A stretch of DNA of 64,000 nucleotides from JABFSA01 sp963827515 (GCA_963827515.1 CAWHBF010000008.1:190713-254712); one strand, 5' to 3'; numbered from the stretch's first letter, positions 47,389 through 56,745 are shown. The notes: generated by a model not told the origin, from the sequence alone. Program-made: numbers and translations.

Positions 47389-48150
47389 ATGGCGATGATA
47401 TGGCTGCGTGATTGCGCGCTCACGTTGACGTTAATGGCCATGTTCCTGCTGTTTCTGGCAGGACAGCTGCTCACGGGACTTGCGGAGTACAACAAGGCAC
47501 AAGCGGAGCACGGACAGGCCACCGTTGCCGTGGGCGACTACCTCGCCACCGGTCACCCGTGGGCAGCCCTCTTTGAGAACTGGGAAAGCGAGTTCCTGCA
47601 GATGGCCGTGTTCGTGTTGCTCACAACGTTCCTGATTCAGAAGGGATCACCAGAGTCGCGACGACCAGATGTCAAGGAACTCGTCGACACCGATCCCCGT
47701 GACTTCGCCAATGATCCGGACGCGCCGTGGCCGGTCAAGCGAGGCGGCTGGATCTTGCGGGTGTACGAACATTCGCTCGGTCTCGCGTTCGTCCTGCTTT
47801 TTTTCCTCGCGTGGATGGGACATGCGCTCGGTGGTTTTGCGGAATACGCGGCAAACCAGGTGATGCATCACCAGCCGCGTCCCCGCCTCACTGACTATCT
47901 GTTGTCTAGCCGCTTCTGGTTCGAATCGTTCCAGAACTGGCAAAGCGAATTTCTCGCGATTGCCTCCATGGTCTGGTTGGCGGTGTACCTTCGACAGCGA
48001 TGGTCACCAGAGTCGAAACCGGTGCATGCTCGCATACCGAGACGGGACGGTGAAAGGAATTACGATGCCCGTGACGTGATCATCGGCCCCGACCTCGCCG
48101 CTCAGCACGCCTGTAGTGCTCGTCAAAGCCGGGTACCAGTCCTTCGATGA
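47389..48150 (+). CDS. DUF6766 family membrane protein
   Basis: About 250 residues with two related halves. Each half has a membrane helix pair and the family signature: YNKAQAEHGQATVAVGDYLA...WAALFENWESEFLQMAVFVL in the first, FAEYAANQVMHH...RFWFESFQNWQSEFLAIASM in the second. Start at 47389 (alternative 47395, better spaced from GTGGAG); upstream reading in the C-rich tract rejected. The C-terminus after RWSPESKPV is unusually long and overlaps the convergent DUF3618 gene by 71 bases, so a frameshift near 48020-48060 may have extended it. DUF6766 proteins are of unknown function, often beside stress genes. Confidence 0.8.
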   Translation: MAMIWLRDCALTLTLMAMFLLFLAGQLLTGLAEYNKAQAEHGQATVAVGDYLATGHPWAALFENWESEFLQMAVFVLLTTFLIQKGSPESRRPDVKELVDTDPRDFANDPDAPWPVKRGGWILRVYEHSLGLAFVLLFFLAWMGHALGGFAEYAANQVMHHQPRPRLTDYLLSSRFWFESFQNWQSEFLAIASMVWLAVYLRQRWSPESKPVHARIPRRDGERNYDARDVIIGPDLAAQHACSARQSRVPVLR

Positions 48151-48484
48151 ACTCTTTGATCCGAGCACCCGCCACGCCGACCAAGGCCCCTTGGACGTGG
48201 TTCCAGAGTTCCATCGCTTGCGTCTGCGCGGAGCCGTGAACAGTGAGGGCGCGTCGAGCGTCGATATCTCCTCGTTCGCGTTTCGGAGACGCTCGTCGAA
48301 AGGCGACTGCCAGCATCACTCCGCCTACAAATGCGGTACCGAGAAACAGGTGCGGCCGCTGTCGGAAGTGCTCACGCCAGTTCGTGGCGGAATCAACCCT
48401 GTCTTCAAGTTCTCTCAGGTTCGAACCTAGACGATCGCGGGTCCGGGCGATCTGCGCCTCTATTTCGTTGACTGTTTTATCCAT
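48080..48484 (-). CDS. DUF3618 domain-containing protein
   Basis: A 134-residue protein opening with the DUF3618 motif IEAQIARTRDRLGSNLRELE, a helical segment with the conserved R..L...L..LE pattern, and one membrane segment (LFLGTAFVGGVMLAVAFRRA). Last of the three-gene minus set with the holin-X protein (25-base overlap of coding regions) and the YqjD/ElaB-like protein. This arrangement is common and thought to belong to envelope stress. Molecular function unknown. Confidence 0.85.
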   Translation of the reverse strand: MDKTVNEIEAQIARTRDRLGSNLRELEDRVDSATNWREHFRQRPHLFLGTAFVGGVMLAVAFRRASPKRERGDIDARRALTVHGSAQTQAMELWNHVQGALVGVAGARIKEFIEGLVPGFDEHYRRAERRGRGR

Positions 48485-48843
48485 TCCAGATTCTCCTTGA
48501 CTGACTCCACGGTGCGCTCAGGCATGGGCTGAATACGTCTTGCCCTTTGAACGCCACCCACGATCAGTATGGTCGCGGCGGCGATCATCACGACCGCGAT
48601 GGCCAACGTGGCGGCCCACATCGGCGTCCTGGTCGCGAGTGCATAGGCGAGTGTCCACAGCAGGAAGATCCATGCGCTCACAGCGCCAACGGTACCGGCG
48701 GCGATCCAGATGCTGGACGTCACCGCTTCCCTCACCTCCTCGCGTATTTCCGTTTTCGCGAGGCGGATCTCGAAGCGCACCATGTCTTGCAAATTGCGGA
48801 GGATGTCCTGCAAGACGTCTGATACCGATCGCTCCTCAGCCAC
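48460..48843 (-). CDS. Phage holin family / holin-X (PF07332) membrane protein
   Basis: A 127-residue protein with an N-terminal amphipathic region (SVSDVLQDILRNLQDMVRFE, IRLAKTEIREEVREAV) and two membrane helices (IWIAAGTVGAVSAWIFLLWT; ATLAIAVVMIAAATILIVGG). This is the pattern of the Actinobacterial holin-X/Phage_holin_3_6 family. Despite the name there is no prophage context; chromosomal copies sit with DUF3618 and YqjD-like genes, as here. It overlaps the upstream gene's frame end. Confidence 0.85.
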   Translation of the reverse strand: MAEERSVSDVLQDILRNLQDMVRFEIRLAKTEIREEVREAVTSSIWIAAGTVGAVSAWIFLLWTLAYALATRTPMWAATLAIAVVMIAAATILIVGGVQRARRIQPMPERTVESVKENLEWIKQSTK

Positions 48844-48869
48844 TCGTCACCTCTCTGCGGCTCGTTCCG

Positions 48870-49276
48870 CTAGTCTCGAGACAGTGCTCGAGCGAAGAGG
48901 AATCCGAACGCGGCCGCCACGACGAGCGCCGGCCCCGGATTGCCTTTGACGAACGTCTCGACGTCCGCCACCATGCGCTTGGCATCGTGACTGCGCACGT
49001 AGTCAGCGCTGGTGCTGAGTCGATTGGCTGTCGCGCGCGCCAGATGACGGACGGTATCGCCGCCCGGCAAGTCATAGCCCTGTCATGAAGAGCTGACGCA
49101 GCGCTGTCGAGTCCATCGGCGGCCGTTGACCGGCTCTCGTCGATGGCCGTCGCGGCGTTGCCGGCGGCATCGGTCATCGATGCTGCGGCGTTCCGCGCTC
49201 GCTTCGTCAGGTCTGGGACCGCCGTGTCCAGGTCATCTCCCATAGGACTCTTTCCTGATCGAGTGGTGTTCGGCAT
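48870..49276 (-). CDS. YqjD/ElaB-like (DUF883-type) membrane-anchored protein (frameshifted)
   Basis: N-terminal helical, Ala/Asp-rich part (DLTKRARNAAASMTDAAGNA, DGLDSAASALHDRA). A shift near 49075 leads to PGGDTVRHLARATANRLSTS, ADYVRSHDAKRMVADVETFV, KGNPGPALVVAAAFGFLFAR and ALSRD. The NPGPALVVAAAFGFLFAR membrane anchor is characteristic of this class, which in E. coli tethers ribosomes to the inner membrane. First gene of the three-gene stress-type operon. Confidence 0.78.
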
Positions 49277-49638
49277 CGGTCTGTCCTCCATCGTTGGTAT
49301 GTGCTAGAACTAACTGTCCTTGTGGATCTGTGTGTTTTTTTTCTTGGGGGGGGAGTTGCTAGCGACCGGTGCGCGTCGGGAAGAGGACCGATCCGACGTG
49401 ATGGGTCGTTCGTCCTGCGTCAGTGGGAATCGTCTGGCCCCACCGCCATGCGTTGTCCTGCCATCGCGCTGCCTCGTGAACCGCTCCCCACGGCGGTCCG
49501 GGTTGCACATTGCCGTTCACCATGCATTGTGCCAACAACAAACGGTGATGTTTCTCCGTGGGACAACCATGGAGACCGAGGCACAGCCCCAAATCCTTAA
49601 CACAGCCAAGATGCCGTTCGTCCTTCGGCGCGTCGCCG
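49277..49638. other. Intergenic stretch with homopolymers, no gene seen
   Basis: Contains T8 (49335-49342) followed almost at once by G8 (49346-49353). No credible reading frame on either strand. It separates two minus-strand genes and may contain the promoter of the YqjD-like operon. Confidence 0.4.
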
Positions 49639-50483
49639 TCATGCCAATTCGTCCGCGAGCGGCACACCCATCGGCAGAATGCGGTGTACCGGCGAGATTG
49701 TCACGCCTGCTGCTGCCAGCTGGCGCCACACCTCGAAGTTCAGCTCGCTCTTTAGCGTGCCGGCAGTCTTCAGATGTTCGCTGCTCCACACCTGCAGGTG
49801 AAAACGCAGGGCGCCCAGTCCTGCTTCGACGAATTCGACCTGCGGCGCCGGACTCGTGAGCACGTCTTGGTGCTGACTCGCTGCCGCCAGCAGCACTCGT
49901 CGCACTCGCTCCGGGTCGGATCCGTGAGACACGAAGAAGGGCACCACGTAGGCGGTCAGCGTCCCTGGCCGGCTCCAGTTTGTCACCCGTTCGGATACGA
50001 ACTGCGAGTTAGGTACGATGATCGCGACGTTCTCATCGGTGACGAGGGTGGTGGCCGGGCCGCGATCTCCTTCACCTCCCCGACACATCCTGCGATTTCG
50101 ACGCGGTCACCGATCCGGATCGGCCGTTCGAACAGCAGGATCAGACCGCTGAAGAAATTGCTCGTGATGTTCTGCAGACCAAAACCGAGACCCACACCGA
50201 TGGCGCCGACCAGCACGTTTAACGACGTGAGGTCGATACCCGCGGCCTGAAGGATCACGAGAGCTCCAAGAGAAATGGCGACGTATCGGACGATGGCGCC
50301 GAGCGCTTCGCGCATACCGATGTCGACGCCGCGGCGCGCCAGCACATGATTGATGAGCCACCGGGTCACACGCCGGGTCAGCCAGACCAGCGCTGTGACC
50401 AGTACGAGAACGGTGAGCAGCCGGAGTGGCGTGATTCGCTGCCCGCAATTCCGGTTGTCATAAATGTTTCGAGGTGACCCCAT
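49639..50483 (-). CDS. MscS-family mechanosensitive channel (frameshifted, N-terminus unclear)
   Basis: Membrane helices at LLTVLVLVTALVWLTRRVTR and IVRYVAISLGALVILQAAGI. Then the pore-lining MscS motif VGAIGVGLGFGLQNITSNFF, SGLILLFERPIRIGDRVEI, and after a shift near 50053 the beta domain LVTDENVAIIVPNSQFVSER and VEFVEAGLGALRFHLQVWSS. Known family function is release of solutes under hypo-osmotic stress. The start at 50483 is tentative. The protein has only two helices before the pore helix and a start unlike a signal, so the 5' part may be missing or further frameshifted. Confidence 0.8.
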
Positions 50484-50628
50484 CCTTCGGCAAAAGCTTG
50501 CATGGTTACCTCTCACAAAGGCTTCAGAGCGCGACTTGAGTCCTGCCTTTCGAAGCCCTGCCACTTCAAGGGCACACAGCTCGGCAGGTTGCCCGGCGGT
50601 TGATCTGCACCTAGCCTCTCTGCCATCG

Positions 50629-51142
50629 CTAGCGATGTGGCCGTCTCAGTTTGTGCGTTTCGCCCGCCTCCACTTGTTCCCCCGTCAGCCAGCCCTTCGC
50701 CAGTTCGAACAGCACAACCGGCTTCGGTTTGTTGACTTGGAGAAACACAGCAGCGTGAACGTCGATGCCTAAGAGGACGATCCGAGGATTGTCCGCCGTG
50801 CCATGACGCGGATCCCCTTCCTGCCCGAACCACGCTCTCCAATCGGACTCGTAGAGCTCGTGGATCTTGCTGCGGTCCCGCGACACGTTCGCCATACCCG
50901 ACGCAGATACCCATTCGTACGAGCCCGGCTTGTAATACGCGAGGTTTACGTGGGGATCGTGTTCGATATCGCGCAGCTACGCAGGTGACTTCTACCGTGA
51001 CGAACCACAGATCGGCCCCGTCAGCACGTTTCTGGTTGGCCATGGCGCGCGACTCCAAGTGGCCGTCGGGACGACGCGTGGTCATCATCGCGACTTTGAT
51101 CTCGTCGACAAGGGCGTAGAACGTGTCCAGCTCGCTTTTCAT
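50629..51142 (-). CDS. Pyridoxamine 5'-phosphate oxidase-like FMN-binding stress protein (frameshifted)
   Basis: About 165 residues. MKSELDTFYALVDEIKVAMM, TTRRPDGHLESRAMANQK and LWFVTVEVT form the FMN-binding split barrel. A shift near 50988 leads to LRDIEHDPHVNLAYYKPGSY, EWVSASGMANVSRDRSKIHE, LYESDWRAWFGQEGDPR and VLLGIDVHAAVFL. This is the general-stress-protein (GS26-like) subgroup that binds flavin; enzyme activity is often unproven. Start chosen at MKSELD, where the family begins. Monocistronic in appearance. Confidence 0.8.
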
Positions 51143-51482
51143 GGGTTCCCCTTCTGCCGTTGCGTCGCCGTTTCCCGTTGTGCGTCGCCGTTCTTCCGGC
51201 CTGCCCGGCGGGTCAACGAACACGCCTCGAGCCTCCTACCGAAGGGGAGAGGATTGACGCTCTACTTGTTCATGTCGGCTGCTGGAGGTGTTGTGCAGCC
51301 AGCAAAAAGCACAAGGAAGCTATCGACCTGACGATGGCGGTCCGTAGCGTCGGGTTCCAAGAACCCGCTGAGCAATTGAGAGCCTTGGGTAGCGCTTTAC
51401 TGCTTTCGCCAAAACCCACGACGCCGCAGACATCACCAGAAAACGCCGTAAGAGAAGCCACATTGTAAAGTCCCCTTCGGAG

Positions 51483-51575
51483 CTAGCCCCGCGGCGGGCG
51501 TCCCATCACCACGCGGACGGCCCAGTACGCAACCACAAGACCCATTACCAGAAGGACCACCTGCGTTATCGTCAT
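51483..51575 (-). CDS. Putative 30-residue single-pass membrane peptide
   Basis: Reads MTITQVVLLVMGLVVAYWAV then RVVMGRPPRG and stop: one strong hydrophobic helix followed by a basic tail, the layout of many bacterial membrane microproteins. No clear Shine-Dalgarno sequence precedes it. The rest of the gap from 51143 to 52113 shows no other supportable gene. Confidence 0.3.
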   Translation of the reverse strand: MTITQVVLLVMGLVVAYWAVRVVMGRPPRG

Positions 51576-52113
51576 CGGAAAACCCACAAGTATTTCGTCT
51601 AACCAAGAGCGGATTCGAGTCTAGGACGCTCTACGCTCCGGTCTGGGTGATACAACAACCCTGCCAAAGCAACCTATCTCCAAGTCGCGGTCCGGATGCA
51701 CGCGAGTCCACCCGACGTCTTCGCCCGGGACTCAGCCGCCGTGCTCATGGCAGCGCCGCTTTCTGCGGGACAGCCGGTGCCTGACAAGGGCGTCCCACAA
51801 GGGAGCGGGTCTCCCCGACGGCGGCCTGAGCCGCCGCATCCTTTGTAACTTCTTCCTACAGTGCCCTGATTTCGCTCAGCGTCGTGCTGGCCCGACAGAG
51901 GCGCTGCAGGCGTTCCGCGGGGGGAGCCAAACAACTCGCGGCGTTCGGCTCGATGTGCTCGTCCCCCAGCCTCAAAGCCGCGATGACCTCAATCATCGGG
52001 GGATCAGTTGCTCGGCCAGCTTCTCATCACTCGGTGCGCGTACGGACGCTCTCAGCCGTTCGGTCGTGGGATGGTGAGCCACTTCTCATGATGACGCTCT
52101 CCCCCGGTTCGCC

Positions 52114-53118
52114 GTGCTAATCTGCCACTTGATGCGAGGCGTAGCTGCGCTGGTCTCACGCGCTCGGTTGTTCCTGGCGGCCGCGCTGCCGCTCCTGTTC
52201 CTCACCTGGATGACCGCCCGCGTGACCGCTGAAACACAGCCCGCGATCTGCGCCATCGATATGGGAAGCAACAGCTTCAGACGTATCGTCGGCTCATTCC
52301 AGGAAGGCCGGTACCTGCAGCGAAGCATCGAGGTCCGGACGCTCGGCGTGGGCGACGACGTCGCGCGAAACGGGCGAGTCAGTGATGCGAAGCTGGCGGA
52401 GATCGCGGCGACCCTCTCGGCGTTCAGGGCCTCCTGCGAAAAGGACCGCGTCGCGCCGGTCGTCGCGATCGGTACGGCAGCGTTCCGGGAAGCCGCGAAC
52501 GGCCAGCGAGTCATTGACCTCGCGGCCAAGCTTGGCATCTCTATGGAGATCGCCAGCGAACGTCGTGAATCCGAGCTCGCGTACCTCGTCGGCTCGCTCG
52601 GTCGCGACGATCACGCCGTCATCGACAATGGGAGTCGCAGCATCGAGCTCGTGTCGAGACGCGGCGGCGTGCTGCGCCACCAAGTGCTCAACCTGGGCTA
52701 TCGCGTGGCGTACGACAGGTTTGTGGCCGCCGTAAACGATCCCGCGTCAGCCCTTCTGGGGTTTCAGAAACAACTGCGACAGGACACCTCGAAGGCGGTG
52801 TTCATGAAGGACATGAAGACACTTGTCGGGGTCGAATTTGGCGAAATGGCGAACGCGCTGTTCGAGCCCGCCGCAGTCGAAGGGCGCGTGCTCACGCTGG
52901 CGCAGCTAAAGCAAAAGATGCGCGACATTGCGACCGCGCCGACCGCCGAATTCGTGACGCTGAAGAAAAAGAAGGATATTGACCGGGCCTTGCCTCGGCT
53001 CGTCGTCGCCGCCACGCTGACCGAGGACTTCGGGTATTCGCAGCTGCTGCTCACCGAGCGAGAGCTTGGCGTCGGGCTGATCATCGAAGCCGGACTGCGG
53101 CCGCGTCCCGTGAAATAG
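52114..53118 (+). CDS. Exported Ppx/GppA-like phosphatase family protein
   Basis: A 334-residue member of the ASKHA-fold exopolyphosphatase/guanosine pentaphosphatase family. ICAIDMGSNSFRRIVGSFQE matches the first phosphate loop, VAIGTAAFREAANGQRVI the catalytic region (Glu in FREA), and HAVIDNGSRSIELVSRRGGV the second loop. There the usual DIGGGSTE is altered to DNGSRSIE. A hydrophobic signal-like segment (RLFLAAALPLLFLTWMTARV) precedes the domain, unlike cytoplasmic Ppx, so it is probably exported or membrane-anchored. The C-terminus lacks the HD-like extension of E. coli Ppx. Faces a CHAD gene convergently. Confidence 0.8.
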   Translation: MLICHLMRGVAALVSRARLFLAAALPLLFLTWMTARVTAETQPAICAIDMGSNSFRRIVGSFQEGRYLQRSIEVRTLGVGDDVARNGRVSDAKLAEIAATLSAFRASCEKDRVAPVVAIGTAAFREAANGQRVIDLAAKLGISMEIASERRESELAYLVGSLGRDDHAVIDNGSRSIELVSRRGGVLRHQVLNLGYRVAYDRFVAAVNDPASALLGFQKQLRQDTSKAVFMKDMKTLVGVEFGEMANALFEPAAVEGRVLTLAQLKQKMRDIATAPTAEFVTLKKKKDIDRALPRLVVAATLTEDFGYSQLLLTERELGVGLIIEAGLRPRPVK

Positions 53119-53224
53119 CAGTCTCAACCGGACGTCAGGCTCGCTCGGCGTCCGTCTTCGGGATCCTTATTCCAAGAACCGCGGCGATCCCGCGCCTGTT
53201 CCCTGCGGTGGTTTGGCGCTCGTG

Positions 53225-53812
53225 TCACAGAGGCTGTTTGGCGGATCTGCGAATCCAGCGGGCGAACGCCTTCGGCTTCCGCAGATGCACCCGGCGGCCG
53301 AGTGCGAACGCGCGCCGCTGCAGTGGCTGACGCATCCGCGCGGCAAGACGATCGATCCGCCGGATGTCCGCGCGCATCGTTCGCAGATCGCGGCAGGCTC
53401 TCAGCGTTGCCGCCAGGACGACGAGGTCATGCTCGTCACCCAGTTCTGTTTCCAGTCGCTTGAGGTCGGCAATGAGTGGAGCGACGCCGGTGGTGAGCGA
53501 CTTGGCCAGACGCAGCTGATACCACAACGTCTTCAGCTCTTTGCGCCAGCGATGCCGCGTCGCCGACTGTCCCGTCGCGCGCGCGCGTTTCATCGCTGCA
53601 CGACTCCGGCGATACGAAGCGGCGACGACCGCGACGAGGCCGGACACATCGATAGAGGGAGACGCCAAATGCTTCGCTGACCTCCGGGTTGTCGCCAGCC
53701 GCTCCGCTGCCTCGCTGACGACACCGTCACGGTGCGCGCGCACGTGCTCCCGACGCACAATCTGTACGAGCTCATCTTCGAGATGCTTCCGCTGGTGTAG
53801 CTCGAACGACAT
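53225..53812 (-). CDS. CHAD-domain protein, probably N-terminally truncated
   Basis: 195 residues, basic and helical. The half typical of the second part of CHAD is present: RHRWRKELKTLWYQLRLAKS, PLIADLKRLETELGDEHDLV, VLAATLRACRDLRTMRADIR. The first four-helix half with its H.xRk..k.lR motif is missing. CHAD domains bind polyphosphate through conserved basic residues. The open frame continues upstream to 54346 but passes through a MITE-like repeat 42 bases away, so the element's insertion may have cut the gene. Next to the Ppx-like gene, this suggests a polyphosphate link. Confidence 0.75.
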   Translation of the reverse strand: MSFELHQRKHLEDELVQIVRREHVRAHRDGVVSEAAERLATTRRSAKHLASPSIDVSGLVAVVAASYRRSRAAMKRARATGQSATRHRWRKELKTLWYQLRLAKSLTTGVAPLIADLKRLETELGDEHDLVVLAATLRACRDLRTMRADIRRIDRLAARMRQPLQRRAFALGRRVHLRKPKAFARWIRRSAKQPL

Positions 53813-53853
53813 AAAACTCGCACTAGGTTCGGATGCACACACGGTGCCACCGG

Positions 53854-53953
53854 TTAGACCGTTTTTCGATTCGGCGTAGAGCGGAGGCTTCCGCCTTCGC
53901 GGACACGCGCACGCTGAAGCGTGCGCTCTACGTCGAAACGCACACCGCTCTAG
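53854..53953. repeat. CTAG-ended MITE-like palindromic element, copy 3
   Basis: Begins TTAGACCGTTTTTCGATTCG and ends ACGCACACCGCTCTAG. It contains the hairpins GCGGAGGCTTCCGCC and GCACGCTGAAGCGTGC, and is in opposite orientation to the copy at 31222. About 100 bp, between the CHAD fragment and the alpha/beta hydrolase. Confidence 0.75.
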
Positions 53954-54147
53954 ACTAGGCATCGGCGCTTCGGCGACGTTTCCGCCTATCAGGGCCGCGT
54001 CTCGCGGCATCAGGTTGACTCGGCTCGCACAGCCGAACCCTGCGAGCTGATTGTCCAAACGGATCAAGGTCGAGCGCAGATGTCGCATCCGGCAGCAGGC
54101 GCTGCCGGACGTGACCCGCAATCGCTCGAATGGCTTCTGTCGTGGTC

Positions 54148-54873
54148 CTACTGCGCCACGGCCACGCCGCGTGCGGCCTTCGCGATGATCGCTGCGACCG
54201 ACTGCGGCTGCGACACGTAGACTGCATGACTGCCCGCGGCCTCGACGACGGTAGAGCCAGCGCGCTTGGACATCGCGCGCTGCGCGTCGGGCGGAATCAT
54301 CTTGTCGTCGGTAGCTACGAGGTACCAACTTGGCTTCGCCCTCCATGCAGGTTCGGTGACCGCGCCGTTGAGCGCCTCGAGTCCCCAGGGAACTTGGGAG
54401 TCCGCCATGAAAGCGGCGGCCTCCGGCGCGACGTCCGCCGCGAACGACTCGCGGAACTTCGACCGGTCGAGGAAGAGATACCCGTCCTGCGGTGGCAGGA
54501 TCGGAGGGACGGGCGCGCCAGGCGGCGGGTTCTTGATCAGCGCAGACACCGACTCGCCCCTGTCCGGAGCAAAGGCAGCAATGTAGACCAGCCCAGCGAC
54601 CTTCGGATCGTTGCCGGCCTCTGTGATCACGACGCCACCGTACGAATGGCCAACAAGAATCACCGGCCCGTTCTGCGCGGCCAGCGTGCGTTTCGTGACC
54701 GCAACGTCGTCCGCGAGTGACGTCGTCGGGTTCTGGACGATTGAGACGTTAAAGCCGTCCTTCCTGAGCAGGTCATAGACCCCCTGCCAACCGGACCCGT
54801 CCACGAACCCCCCGTGCACGAGAACAACGTTCTTGATACCCTCACCTGCTCTCGCCTTAGACAGCTGATTCAT
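54148..54873 (-). CDS. Alpha/beta hydrolase
   Basis: About 241 residues from ATG 54873; the reading to 54972 adds a non-conserved N-terminus. VVLVHGGFVDGSGWQGVYDL supplies the oxyanion-hole HGG, GPVILVGHSYGGVVITEAGN the nucleophile Ser, and TVVEAAGSHAVYVSQPQSVA the catalytic His. The acid is probably Asp in LVATDDKMIPP. No signal peptide, so cytoplasmic. Similar in layout to EstC/SalA-type esterases. Substrate unknown. Preceded by a 285-base gap (54874-55158) with the divergent phytase-like gene. Confidence 0.85.
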   Translation of the reverse strand: MNQLSKARAGEGIKNVVLVHGGFVDGSGWQGVYDLLRKDGFNVSIVQNPTTSLADDVAVTKRTLAAQNGPVILVGHSYGGVVITEAGNDPKVAGLVYIAAFAPDRGESVSALIKNPPPGAPVPPILPPQDGYLFLDRSKFRESFAADVAPEAAAFMADSQVPWGLEALNGAVTEPAWRAKPSWYLVATDDKMIPPDAQRAMSKRAGSTVVEAAGSHAVYVSQPQSVAAIIAKAARGVAVAQ

Positions 54874-55158
54874 TTTGTCCTCCGACTGACACCGCCGTTC
54901 CGCATTATCCACTGAGGTACGCGGGGCAACCGACAAGGCCAACGACGCTCGCAGTCCCTCCAGGTGTTTCACGCATTCGTCAACATGATTTCATCCCGCC
55001 GACACTCGTCCGTTGCGGCTTCGCCACACGCCGCCAATAGCATTTTTTCATTCGGGGCGCTTGAGGTCGTCACCCGCGCGAGACAAGTCGTCGGCGCGCC
55101 CTGTGGGTTGACATTGTCCCATTGGAAACCTGCCATTCCTGTGAAGAGGACCGCCCTC

Positions 55159-56395
55159 ATGAAAAGACAGACACTCGTGGTAGCCATCTGCGCGTGGCCC
55201 CTCTATCTTGCGCCACTCGGTTCGTCAGCCCATGCCCAAACGCTCGAGGGGTTCGCGTCGCTACCGGCAGACACCTTCGCTGCAGGTCCGACCTCAGGTC
55301 AACTGATCGCCACCACTAACGGGAGGATGCCGCCATTCGTCGGCAAGCAGCCCGTGCAAGGGATCTCCTCAGTGCTGCGGGCGAGCAACGGTGACTTCCT
55401 GGTGATGGCCGACAATGGCTTCGGCGCTCAGGCGAACTCACCGGACTTCCTGCTCCGCGTCTACCGGATTTCCCCGGATTTTCGAACCGCCCGTGGTGGG
55501 TCAGGCTTCATCGACGTGTCGCCGTACCTCACCCTTCGGGACCCGGACAACAAGATCAACTTCCCGATTGTTGCGGATGGCGATGTCTACCCCGGATCGG
55601 TGATCCCCGTTGACCCGAGCATCAAGTCGGGCCGCCTCTTGACCGGTGGTGATTTTGACATCGAGTCTTTCCGCGAAGCTCATGACGGCACGCTCTGGTT
55701 CGGCGACGAGTTCGGCCCATTCTTGATTCACACGGATGCCAAGGGCCGCGTGCTCGAGGCGCCCATCGCGCTGCCTGGCGTGAAGTCCCCGCAGAATCCA
55801 TTTCTCGGCGGAGAGAACGCCAAACCTCGAAGACGAAGTAAGGGATTCGAAGGGATGGCCATCTCGCCTGATGGCAAGACGCTGTACCCCATGCTTGAGG
55901 GCCCCCTGCGACTGGAAGACAACCAGAGCCGCCTGCTCATCAACGAGTTCGACCTGAAGCGAGGCGTCTATACGGGCAAGCAGTGGGCGTACCGGATGGA
56001 AGCTGAGCCTCAACCGGCCAGGCCATCGGCGACCTCACGGCCGTAGAACGACTTCCCTGTTTCTGGTGATCGAGCGCGACAACTTCGAAGGTGCAAGATG
56101 CACAGTTCAAGAAAATCTTCCTGGTCGACCTAGAACCACGTCGACGCCCAGGGTTTCCTGGTCAAGAGACAGGTTGCTGACTTGCTGCATATCGCCGACC
56201 CGGATGGTCTGGCGGGAGGTGGCACGTTTCGCTTCCCCTTCCAGACCATCGAGAGCGTCATCGTCGCTCAGCGCGATGCGCATCGGCGTGCTGGACGACA
56301 ACAACTACCCGTTCAGCAACGGCCGGGTGCCCGGACAACCGGACCCGAATGAATTCATCATCCTTCGGCTCGACCGGCCGCTCACGCGCCCATAG
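55159..56395 (+). CDS. Esterase-like phytase-family (PF13449) exported protein (frameshifted 3' part)
   Basis: Signal MKRQTLVVAICAWPLYLAPL ending AHAQ. Propeller-type domain: GISSVLRASNGDFLVMADNG, RLLTGGDFDIESFREAHDGT, LWFGDEFGPFLIHTDAKGRV and FEGMAISPDGKTLYPMLEGP. After QWAYRMEAEP the frame changes several times (about 56020-56140, 56270), with fragments QAIGDLTAV, ERDNFEGA, FLVKRQVADLLHIADPDGLA and DDNNYPFSNGRVPGQPDPNE, and an end FIILRLDRPL. The domain is annotated as esterase-like activity of phytase; substrates are uncertain. Length when joined is about 410 residues, usual for the family. Confidence 0.78.
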
Positions 56396-56625
56396 GCCGG
56401 TCCTGAGGGACGGGAGGCTTCATGGGCCTCCCGTCGAGGAGCAGGTGACGTCGCTTCCCAGAGTGGGGAGCGAGCGATGCAATTTAATACGGAGCAATCG
56501 CAATGCCACCCAAGTTGCGCCAGTCGCGCGCGCGGCCGACTTCTTGCACCACAGGCTAACGGCGATGACCGCTGGAGGCACCCTCAGGTACCTCGGTCAC
56601 CCGTCGCGAGATATGGAAGGTTTGG

Positions 56626-56745
56626 ATGTGGGAGCTGCTCGTTGTAGGAGCGGTATTGACTCTCTCAATCGGACTCGGCGTCGCTACCGCCGCGTCCATC
56701 CTCTCACTTGCCTTCTTGTCGTGGCCAGCGGTCGCTGACCGGTAG
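56626..56745 (+). CDS. Small single-pass membrane protein (39 residues)
   Basis: ATG at 56626 preceded by GGAAGG at good spacing. The product MWELLVVGAVLTLSIGLGVA then TAASILSLAFLSWPAVADR is almost wholly hydrophobic with a short polar end, consistent with one or two tight membrane helices. Too short for standard gene callers. Function unknown. It lies between the phytase-like gene and the acidic protein at 56831. Confidence 0.5.
   Translation: MWELLVVGAVLTLSIGLGVATAASILSLAFLSWPAVADR

Noticed and set aside
48460..49276. Prophage remnant suggested by the holin-like gene
   Set aside because: No other phage genes; the holin-X/DUF3618/YqjD-like trio is a common chromosomal stress set.
53225..54346. 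A 373-codon open frame on the minus strand
   Set aside because: Only the last 195 codons are CHAD-like. The rest passes through the MITE-like repeat and the antisense of the hydrolase gene; start placed at 53812.
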